Positions 36,901 to 48,900 of a stretch of 64,000 nt of DNA are shown here, one piece after another. This stretch comes from Brachionus plicatilis (taxonomy: Eukaryota > Rotifera > Eurotatoria > Ploima > Brachionidae), in contig QEOQ01000109.1 of assembly GCA_010279815.1 (NCBI GenBank), positions 173,694-237,693 on the forward strand, written 5' to 3'. The notes beneath the pieces are model-generated. The model saw nothing but the letters and a program-made list of their open reading frames with translations, searched no databases and had not been told where the DNA came from. Position 1 is the first letter of the stretch. Every line of letters begins with the position of its first letter. Both the position numbers and the translations under genes were made by a program.

Positions 36901-39900
36901 CTGAATCGATGCGCTTCTCGCCGAGCACGGCCAGCCGATGGTTGTACAACTCTTCGTACTCCTTGAGCTCTTTTGTCTTGAGGCCGACAGTGCGCTCGAA
37001 TTTCGAGTACTCGTACACGGCCCGAATCCAAGTGCAAAGAGACGCGGCCGCCATGCTTCCCTGGCCCACTCTCGCCGGCTCAAACTCCTCATCGCCACAA
37101 ATCCTCTCCAAATACTCGAACACCCCATCGGACACATTTTTTTTGTCAAAGTACACCAGGTCGTCAAAAAATCCTTTTTTAATCAACAACAACTTGGCCG
37201 ACTCCCAGCCAGTCGGTCTCTCGAACATCACGCACAAAGTATCCACCACTGTCAACACTTGTCTCGGCGGAAACCTAAAGCTCTTCAGCTCGCTGAAACA
37301 CTCGTGATTCAACGATTGAATGGCCTTGACCGCCATTTCATACTGAGGCGTAAACGACTTGTTAAACTCGTTCACGTCCTTGTTAACGTCTTGCTTGAGC
37401 TTTTCCAGCGCCGCACTCATCTGATCAACAAGCGCCTCTTCCTTTCGACACTCGTTCACCGCAATCTGAAACAAGTCTTTTTGCTTGGCGATTTTGTCGT
37501 CCCATTGGCCGATCACGTGTCCCAACTGACCTATTTGAGCTTGCAGACCGGTCCTGAGCGCATCGTAGCTCTTCAGCTTGTCGCTCACTTGGCCCATTTT
37601 GGCGAACACTCGCTCCAACTTTTCCATTTTGAAATTCTCCTGCTCTTTGATCCGTTTCATGTAGATGAGAAAATAAATGGACATTTGCTTGAACATGCTC
37701 ACATTGAACGGCTTGGGCAAAAATGAGCTATTTTTGTTGGTCGTCGTAGTCGAGTGGGGTCGGCTGAGCGGCTTGTACAGCTTGATGTATTGGTGTGTGG
37801 CGGTCAAGTGCAGCTGGACCATGGCCGAGCTGAACAGCTGGATTTCGGTCATGTTTAGATTGTGGTCGTCGTCGTCGAAGCGGTTGTATTTGCGGCTGAG
37901 TTTTCGGGCGCGGTTCTCTTCGATCTGAAGGGCCAAGTAGTATCTGGCGATTGAGTTGAGCGTTTGGTTGTTCAACGGCTTGTAAATGTCCACATAGAAG
38001 TCGGTGTAGAGTTGGGTGTGCTGGCGGAACAAGTGGGCGAGTTGGTGTGGCCGAAGAGCGCTAGGCAAGCTGATGATCACGTGCACTCGGTCCTGGATCG
38101 AATTGATGAAGTTGTTGTAGATGGTGAGTGTGCGCTCGACTCGCTTGGACGCGCTTGTGTGCGGGCTAATTTCGTTGGCGATGTTGAAGATTTCTTGTTC
38201 GCTGAATAGGCTCGGGTAGATGCCCGTTTTGGTGAACGCGATCACGTTCTCAAGAATTGAGTGCGGATAGTGTTCCATTTTGAGGTAGAGAATGCAGTTG
38301 GATGCTTTGATGCCCGCTATTAGACAGCATTGGCGAAGGACGGCCCGCAAGTACTTTTCGCTTTTGTCGTGGTCGTGAGTGACGCGCGCTTCGAAGTACT
38401 TCATCTTGGATAGGAATGCGCTGAGACGCACCGAGTTGGTCCGGCCCAGGCCGTACTGCTGAGATATTAGCACTGCATGGCCTCGGCTCATACACTTTTT
38501 TTTTTATTTTAAATAAAAAGAATTGATTAGTTTTTTTATTGTTCTTCTTTTTTTTTTTTTTCCTTTGGACTCTGGACTTTGGGTTTACTTTTTATTGGTT
38601 TTGTCGTTAGCTTAATCAAAAATTGGCATTGTGAATTTTGGTACAAAAATCAAAAACAAAATATTAAAAATGCCAAAGTTTAAGTTCGGAAGGACCAAAA
38701 CATGTTATGTTAACTGAAGCAACTGATACATCCTTTGTACCAACAATATACTAATTCTGCAAAACTCTGCAAAACTCTGCAAAATTCTGCAAAATTCTGC
38801 AAAATTCTGCAAAATTGGGAGCATTGTGAATTTTAGTACAACAAACAAAAACAAAATAAAAAAAACGCCATACTAATCTTGACCCTGGCTGTTAATCTTG
38901 ACCTATATGGTCAGTTAATTTAATCATGTAGAAAAAAATTCTTTCAACTGGTCCTCATAAAGCAGGTATTGATAAAATTTTTTGTGCAAGTCATAACTTT
39001 GACTTAAATTTTTGTGAGTTATAAACAAGTCTGAATTGTAGCAACTGACACATCCTTTGTACCACCACTTAAAGTTGAATTGGATTTTTAAAATAATATA
39101 ATATCTCAAATTTACTATTTTCTAACTTTTGCAGATTTATTGCAGAGTTTTGCAGAATCAGTAAATTGGTGGTACAAAGGATGTATCAGCTGCTACAATT
39201 TACAGAACATGTTTTGGTCTTTCCGAACTTATGCTTTGGAATTTTTTATATTTTGTTTTTGTTTTTTGTACCAAATTTCACAATGCCCAAAAATTCGGCT
39301 TATATATTTAATTTTTAGTTATCTTAATATTTAAAAATACAGTGATTTCTTTTTCGTGTTTATAATAATGTGAAAAAGTTACATAAGAAAAATTATTTTA
39401 GGTAAAAAAGTATGTTGCACTATGTTGCAGTATTTTTTCTAATATTTTTTTTAAATTTTAATTTTAATTTATTAAAAAATGAAGAATTTTTGTTCTATTT
39501 GTATTTGAAATTCACTACACCGCTTTTTTCTATTTTTGAACTTAAATCTAATAGCATTTTTGTAAGAAATTAAAGGTAAATTTTAAGAGTTAATAAAAAA
39601 AAAATTTATTTTATTTAGTGGGCTTTGATTAAAAAATCGGTAATTTTAAATTGGATATAAGTATTGTGATGTCTAAAATTATACAAAAAATTAAATTAAA
39701 GAAAAATAGAATCTAAATAGGAATCTCAAATTAAATTTTTACTTTTTAAATTTATTTTTAATTTTCCTAAATTTATTATCAAATTAAATTTGCGCTCGGT
39801 TTTTTTCTAACTTGTTATTAGGTATATAGATAAAAATCATTTCTTTTAAAAATATACTAAGACAATATATGTTGATAAGTTTTTGAGTTGATGCTTGAAA

Positions 39901-42900
39901 AAAAGGCTTGATATGAAAAAATTCCATTGAAAAAAATCCATTAGAAACAATTCCACTAATAAAAAATCCAGCGGAAAATTATACACTCTAAAAATTATAA
40001 TTACATGATTATGTATTATAAATTATTACAAATTCAATTAATTAATAAGATCAATTTTTAAAAAAAAAAATATGCTAAATCTTTTTCTTCTTAAATATCT
40101 TATATTTGAGTCTTTAAATTTAACAATCTTGCTATAAATGAATTAAAATTAAAATTAATCACCTTGTACTTTTGAGCCTATAAATAATTGCAAAATACAA
40201 TTGGAAAATTATTAAAAATTGAAACAACATATTAAAATAATCTTCAGTTACTTTAGAAAAATCTTTGAATTTTTAGACAATGATATAACTTCTGTTTATT
40301 TTAATTTTGTTTAATTTACTCGAAACGAATAAAACCAGGATGGATCAATCCGCTTTAGATGCTGCAAGTACAGTAGTATAACACGATCAAAAGACAATGA
40401 GAAGTAACTTTAATAATTTTATTAAAAAAAAATTTTTGCTGAAAATATTCTGTAATTAATAAATCAAGAAATGTAATTCCTTTAGTGATTCATTTGTAGA
40501 ATTTTATTACCTTTTTTTATCTTTTTTTAATTATAAAAAATATTCAAAATTATAGGAATTATTCATATTAATATTCAATTTTAGTTTTAATTATAAGTGA
40601 ATTTTTTTCAAAGTGGAATTTTTACCACTGGATTTTTTTCAACAGGAATTTTTTCGACCGGAGTTTTTTCCACTAGAATTTTTTCCTATTTACCGAAAAA
40701 AAGTGCTTAATAAAGCTTTTAAAAAAATCAATTAATTATAAAGCTTATACAAGATAAGCTTATTTAATAATTTAATTGTAATTTCAGTTAAAATTATAAT
40801 AATAATTCACATCAAAATAAAATAATTACATAGATTCTTGTTAATCGGGCTAGGTGTCTAATGGCATCCTCATGAAAAAAGAAGTTCATTCTTAAACTTT
40901 TGTTCTTTTCATACAAGTCAAGGCTGGATGTTGCTGCATTCATTAAATCTGTCATGTTTGATTCAACATAAGCTTTTATAATAAAACAAATAAAAATAAA
41001 AATTTAAAAATGAGTCTTAGAGAAAAATACTGCTTCTTTCTGCCAGCGATAAAGAACGCTGTGATCCATAGTTCGGTTGACGAATAATTAATTTTGAAAA
41101 AATAATGTTCAAAAATTGTTCGAAATCCTCAATGCCAAGCTTTTAAATGATGGTATAAATTTTAATTTTTAACAAATTATTTTTTTTCATTTTATTTTAC
41201 TTCTTCTTTTGATATGAGAGCACCTTTGTAAGGCTGAAAATTTCTATCCTGAGTCAAACCAACTTTAAAAGTAACAACTTTTTTCATTGATTTTTCTTTG
41301 TTTGACAATTCATAGTAGTCTTCATTTCCAACCTGAACATAGTCAGTTTGCTTATAAAATCCTTCGCTTATTTCCTCTAACTCTGTTTCGTTCGGATAGC
41401 AAAAACTATTTTCCAATATTCGCGCCAATTTTATTTTAAACCATTTTTCATCTAATTATTAAAAAAAATTAAAAATTCAAAGTTCAAAATAAATTTTATT
41501 TGGACAATTTAGAATACCATTTGGGTCAGTTATTCGATCCAAAAAGACGCGCATAATTTCATGGGCTACAAGCTTCACAATTGTTATCGTCTGCTGGAGA
41601 ACTTGGTCTTGAACAGTGTCTTTTACTTAAACAAAAAATTTAATTTTAATTAATAAATAAATAGAAATTTTTTGGAATTTTTTGTTACTTTTTTTTGTCA
41701 ACTTGACTGGAATTACTTTTGATTTGGAGGCAAGTAATTGTAGACCCTGCACAACTTTGGTTATATCTTTAAAGTTGAAAAGATAGTGGGGTTTTTTTGG
41801 CACCGGCTTGAGGGTCTCTTTAATATAATAGTACATGTCGCCAACTGATTTTATTACCGACTTGAGGAGAAAGAAAATAATTATTTTTTGAAAAATTTAT
41901 TCTTCAAGATGATTACTTGGGCCAATTCTCTGGGATATTGGACCGAGGCTGTTGGAAATTCTTCGAGCCAGTTTCGCACTTGTTGAGAGTAAATACTTTC
42001 CAACAGTGATAGATGGTTTGAGTTTAAATGAATGGGAATTAGGTGCTTTAAAAGTTGTTGATTGACAGGTTTGTGATTATAAGAGTTATCTGTAAATAAA
42101 TTAAGTATTAAAAAATTTTCATATAAATAAATATAATTTTTTTTTAATTTACATGGATATGTGCATGTGAAAATAAAGTTTATGTCATTAAAAGAAGTGA
42201 ATATTTTTTCATCTTTATTAAACAAACTTCTGGTCTCGAACACATTACGCATTAGTTCTATGCTAGAACAGGCCAAATTGGAACATGAGTAGTTCACATT
42301 TAGATCATCGACAAAAAATAAATAGTTGGTCTTGTAGCCATTTATGCTTGTGTATTTTTTATTTCTGTAAAATTGAACTTGTCTGAGCAGATTTTCATAA
42401 ACAAAGCATGCTGGCTCCACATTATTCAATTTAGTAAAGTCGTATTTATTTGCTAGAATTTTCTTTTTTTAATTAAATTAAATTAAATTTTTTCAATTTA
42501 GAAAAATTATTTAAAAACGCGATTCAATTCACCAAAAATCAAAAAGATAGAAAAAGGTGAAATGATTTTTTAAACTAAATGAGCTTTTTAGATTTAATTA
42601 TCATGTTTTTTTACATGGGAAATTTTTCTTCTTTTTTTTTTTAAATTTTCCTCTTTTTTTGAAAATTAAGGTCTTAAGCTGCTTTTAATGTCAGTCATTA
42701 AATTTTACTTCTTTTAATGGTTAGACATATTTGATTCTACAAAAATTTCTCATTTTGCATTACAAATATTTCATATAAAATTAGATACTAAATTAAACAA
42801 AATGATGTCCAACTTAAATTATTATTAAACTATATAATATATTAAAAAAGTATATAAAATCAAAAAAAAAATCTTTAGATATTAAAGAAATCTTTGATTT

Positions 42901-45900
42901 AATTTAAATAATTTTAATGTAACATGCTTTACATGCAATGTAGATTAAGAAAATAATCAGTTAACTAAATTGAAAATCGAATTTATCATTGAGAAAATGT
43001 TTTTTAAATTTTTTTTATTTTCTAAATCTTTATTGTATGTAAAGCATGTTACATTAAAATTATTTAAATTAAATCAAAGATTTATTTTAATAACTTAAGA
43101 TGAACTTTTTGAATTGAAATGATATTTTGAATTGATCATCAACTTCAAGATGCCTGAAATATTTGGTTAAAAATTCAAGAAAATCTGTTCTATAATTATC
43201 TTAAAATTTTTTTTCAAAATTTCCACAAATCTTAAAAAAATTATTTAAAGATGTTTAAATTTTTAAAAAAGATAACCCTAAAAACTATCAAATGATTTAT
43301 TTTTTTTTAAAGAGATACTTTTAATTTTGTCTTGTTTGATTTTTTAATAAAGAAAATCTTGCCATATATTAGATTGAATCGCTTCATTCAAAATACTTAA
43401 CAAAGAAGAATAAAAATTCTACTTCTATTAGGCTTGTTTTTCCAATTCCAACATCACCATACACTAGACATGGCATTGAATTGTCTACACACAATTTAAT
43501 AAAATTTGCATGATATTGGTACTTTTAATTTTAAAATATATTTTTTTTCTTTTATTAAAACTTCAAAAATTACGTCAATAATAATCCAATCTTTTGTAGT
43601 TATGTTATTTACATTTCTCTGAAAAGGAATTAGTTTGTTTGACTTGATATCAATGTCACTTTCGGAAATTTTCTTGTAGCCATAATTCCATTCCGGATTG
43701 CTTTTTGATATAATATCAATGGCCAAGTCGTTGAACAAAGAAACATTTTCCCTTTGCATAACAATTAAGAAAATCAAGAGGAAATTTTTTTTTTAAATTA
43801 CTCGGTGGCCAGATAAGCTGCAATTGACCAAAAAAAAGCATAGACATTTATTGTTTTAAGACTTTTCCAATTAGATACATCATCTGAAAAAAAAAATTTT
43901 AAGATAAGATTTTTATTTTAATTCAATTGTGCAGCTACCGTCATCAGTTTGTTTAAGTTCAGCCCCAAATTTTTTCATTAGACAATCTACCAAATTAATA
44001 TAAGCAAAAATAAAAGTATTAAGACCAATTGATTTGATAAGAATATTTCCGTGAATAATTGATTTAAAATCTAAAAGATCAACTCTTGACTCAAATTGAT
44101 TGAAGCATCGAATTGCATATTCTTGAAGTATTGAAATTCTTTTTTTTAATTTAATAAAAATATTTCCCAATTAGCTTTTTAAAATAAATGGCCATTTGCT
44201 TACTTTGCTTTTGGTATACTGTACTTAAGACCAATTTGAACTACTTTTGTTTCAAGGACATGTTTCCAGTCTAGATCTTGTTGGATAATCAGCATTGACT
44301 TGCTAATTATCGATGGACTTGCATTATCCAAATTAGTGGTCTCAATGATAAATTTTACATTTTCTAAATTTAAAAAAATAAAAATAAATAGATGGACTTT
44401 TAAGTCTTGATTGCAGAAAATTTCCGTAAACGTAAAATAATAATAATAATAATCATGAATAAAATTGCGTAATTTTACGCTAAATTCTTGTTTTTTACCG
44501 TTAAGAAAAAGAAAAAAATGGTTAAAAAAAGAGTATAAAAAAGAAATTATTTAATTTCTTTTGAAATATTTTTTAATTATTTAATTTTCTTTAATTCCAT
44601 TCTGTTTCATTAACTGTTAGACTTGTGGAAGAATAAAACAAAGGTTTCGAATCAAGATACATCGAGTATCCAACTCCATTGTGTAATTGCTACTAGTGTT
44701 GGGCAGCGGTCAAGTCTGGCTGGTCCGAACGCGGCCAAAATAAGGCGGCCATTTTGGCGGCCAAAAATTTGGACCGCGAAGTTGGCCGGCCAAAACATAG
44801 ACAGACGGCCAAATGTACGGTCAAACTTAAAAAGGACGGCCACTTTGGCGGCCAGGCCGACGGCTAAAAATTTGGACCGCTGAGTTGGCCGGCCAAATCA
44901 AAGACGGACGGCCAAATGCACGGCCAGCCCTAAAACGGACGGCCACTTAAGCGGTCAGACAAAATCAGCGGTAAAAAATTTCAGGTAAAAAGTTTTTGAT
45001 GTTCCTTTATGTTTTTAATTTAAAAAAACGAAAAATTTTCAAATATTACATACAAATCTCTAACTTCTAATCTAGAAAAAAAAATTCAAAAATCTAGCTT
45101 TTTCAAGAAAAATTATTTTTTTTTAAATATTTGGCATTTTCTATTAAAATAAAAATTTTGCCAATTATTTTACTCTTAAGAAAATTTTTTTCGCTGATAT
45201 GGTCATCCGTCTTTGATTTGGCCGGCAAACTCAGCGGTCCAAATTATTGGCCGCCAAAGTGGCCGTCCGTCTAGGCGGTCTTGTTCGCAGTTCAAAAAAT
45301 CTTTGGCCGCATCAATGGCCGTTTTATTAATATTATTTTTTTTGAGAGTAAATTTAGAACTTTAAAATTATTAAACTTTAAAATTTACTTTTTTCCAATT
45401 TATTTTTAGAAAAAAATAGAATTTTTTGTATGTTTATTATTATTAATTAAAAAAAAATTAAAAACTTGCTGAAATTAAACAAAATTGGACAGAAATCCAA
45501 CTTTTTTTGAATTTAGAAATTTTACGTTAATTTTCGTTATTTACCAAAAATACTGTATCAGTATTAAATTATCTAATAACTTGTGAAAATATTTTACAAT
45601 ATTAGAAATTTAAATAAAATATAAGAAAAAAACTTAAGATTGCAAAAATATTCTTGGCTAAGCAGTTAATTTTATATTAGATTTAAAATTTTTAAAGAAC
45701 GCACCTTTTTATGCCATTAATGAAATAATTTAACTTAAAAAATTTATAAATTTATGATGTTGTAATTGATTAAAAAATTAGTACCATGATATAAATTCTT
45801 GAATTTTTTTAAAATTCTTGGCTATTTCAAATTTTTTGAGAAAAAAATATTTATTTATTCTTTTAGTCTTACTAAATCATTTAGATTTTTCCATGATTTT

Positions 45901-48900
45901 AAAATCATACTTTTTGATCATGAAGTTCTTAAATCTTAAATATTTAGAGTTTTTTTTAAATACATTTTAAACGGAAGAGGAAGAGAGAGAGGCTAATTTT
46001 TAAAATACCATCTGATTAAATTAAATAGCCCAAATATTGATTTAATTTTTTAGATAAAATTAGAGCCATTTTTGAGGAGGAATCACTAATTACAACATCA
46101 TGAATTTTTATTGTTAATTAAAAAAAAAGAATTTCTACATTAAAATATAAAAATTTCAAATTTTTTGAAATTTTTTCATAAAGCAGAGCAGTATATTAAA
46201 AAATTTATAAAATAAAGATAATAATTAGCCACCAATTTTACTTAATATTTAAATTAAAAATAAAAACAAATTTAAACTAGAGATTCATTATTAAAAAAAT
46301 AAAATTTATAAAATTACCTGGCGTTTTATTTGGAAATGATAGTGGTTCAATTTTTCCGTTTAAAATTGATAAATGCTCAATCAAATTGGTATCGTTGATA
46401 TCCGAGTCAAGAATTATCCAATTTTCTATCTGTCTATAATGATGTTTCTAATCCAGTCAAAATAATATTTAAAATTTTATAAGAAAATAAAAAAGATTAC
46501 TTTATTGTTAACTTGGTCTTTTTGTAAGTTATAAGTTGAATTATATGAATCAATCGATTTATTTAAAATTCGAGTAAATAGCTCATTTTTTTCCTGTAAA
46601 TTAAAATTTTTATTTAGACCAGCTTAATTATTTAGAATTGTGAAAGTTACGAGAGCGTTAGAGTAAGCGGCAGGAAAAGTATGATGCGTTTTAATGTCAG
46701 GAAAACGCTGTTCTTCATTCAAAAAATTATTTAGAATTGAATACTTTTTGAACACTTCGCTGCTTTTCATTTCCTTTGAGAAATTTAAGACTAAATTTAA
46801 CAAAATTAAACTATTTTACATTATTTTCTTTTGATTGTAAAATATTAATAGCCTTGGAAAGTGTTTTCCAAATGGTGCTCTTTCCGTCCAAAACAGGCCC
46901 ACTCAAAATCACGGTCTGATTAACTCTCAAGCTCGTGTACAAATCAATCATCTTAATTTTATTGAAAAAAAAATTTATAATAATATAGATATAAAATTTG
47001 TTAGAGAATAAAATATCTTAATTATTTAAAGCAAAATAATGTGTCTGTCAAAAAATAAAGTCAAAAAGACTTAACTAAAATCTGTAAAAAATAAAGTATT
47101 TTATTCCACTGATTAATTTCTTCATTTGTTCTTAACATATTATTAATTATTTGAATATTCCCAGGCAAATTTTTTCCAAGGTATTTTGCAGATTAAAACG
47201 CATTAATTCTCATTCGAAAAAAAATTTGAATAAAAAGTGATGTTTTTAAAAATTTTCAAGCAAAAAATTTATCAAATTAAAAAAAAAATATGTTTCGGAA
47301 GAACCGTATTTCTTTCAATAAAAATTGGTGGAACTTTTCTTTCATTTTCCGTGTATTTACTTACTGTTCAAATTTCCTTTATTTTCAATGTCACAATTTA
47401 AATTAAAGCTAAAAAAATTATCAGATAGTCAGCAAAAAGAAGAAAGTAATTTTTATTAATTTATTTCTTTAAATCATTGCAAATCTTATCACAAGCTTTG
47501 GAAAAATAAAAAATAGTTTGAAACATTTTTAATTTATCCTCTAAATATGTATTTAAGAAAAAAAATTACCTTTTGAATTTGTTTGTTGTTTATTCTAAGA
47601 CCATTGTCGGCCATTTGAGCTTTGATCAAATTGGTAAGAGTGTCTTCAATAAAATTTGTAGCTTCGTAATCGAAAATTTTTTTCAACAAAGAATTAAAAA
47701 GAACTTTGTCATTTGCGGTGGTAAAATTTGGTGAAAATAAACATGAAATGTTCAGACCCAAAACTCTCTCTTGTCGACCTTTATCTTGTCTGTACTTAAT
47801 AGCCGACAATTTAATTATTTTAGAAATTGTTCCAATGCTTTTGCATTTTTTAATAAACTCATTCGGAATCTTTGGAATAAAAATAAACTTTAATATCTAG
47901 ATAAAAAACATTTAACAAACAATTGCAGGTAAGATGCTCAAAAAATCGAGTATTTTCTTGGCCAAAATTTCCACATCGGTCAAACCTTGGTTCATTCCTT
48001 GGCTTATCATAAGACCAATTGTGATCTGTTTTAAATCAGGCTCAATTATTCTCACATTGCGAATGCAACACTGAAAATTAACAAAAATATTCATTTCAAA
48101 ATAAATAAAATTTTTATTAATACTTTTAAATTTTCTGGTAATTTTTTATAAGAGTTTGAAGTAATGAAGCAAGCTAGGTTTGGATTTATGCGCACAATGC
48201 GTCCCATAAAGCGAATGTAGCCCAAATAGGGTCTCTTGTAGTGCAAGTCTGGCTTGTTAGTTCCGTAATTGATCGCGTCCTCAATTCTCTTCAGCTCATC
48301 ATCTTTTTTTTTTTATTAAATTATTTATTTTTTCATTTAAATGCAACAATAAATATTAATAAAAATAATTGTTAGTAAAATTTTTTTCAAAAAATAAAAT
48401 AGATAATTTGGATATCAAAAGTTAAAAAATTTCATCATGTTTGGATAGCAAAATAACAAGTATTAAATTTATCCAAACTCAAAAAAAAAAGAACATTTAG
48501 TGCTTAAAATAATGATGAAAATAGATAGATAGATCAAGAAGATAATGATAGATCACAAGTTACAAACCATCTGGTTTTTGACCACTAGATTTTGGTCTCG
48601 TTCCTATGATATAAAAAATTTTTTATTATTTATGAAAATTCATTCTCCGCCGGCTATTAATTTAAAAAAGCGTAAAGCTTTACAAATAATGTCAAGCTAA
48701 CTTCATTCCATTCAACAAAAATAATTAGAAAAATGTGTTACCTTTGAACTTGAGACTGGATCCGATGGTTGACATGTCTTCGAAAATTGGAATCTTATCA
48801 AATTCTTCATCATATGGCTCTTCAAAATAGGTCTTTAGGCCACAATTCTGTAAATTGAATAAATTAATTTTTGTTTTACAAAAAAATTAAGATTTAATTT

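Noticed and set aside
36938..37726. 262-codon plus-strand open frame, and several others between 35402 and 38209
   Set aside because: They lie antisense to the dynein exon 45, whose sequence aligns to known dynein blocks throughout. GC-rich coding DNA yields long antisense frames by chance.
38755..38817. Short tandem array considered as CRISPR or centromere-type satellite
   Set aside because: 10-bp units without spacers, inside a TSD-flanked foldback element of an animal genome.
44623..44883. 86-codon plus-strand frame with WRPKIWTAKLAGQ
   Set aside because: Composed of a LINE fragment plus the GGCCG repeat; no codon structure.
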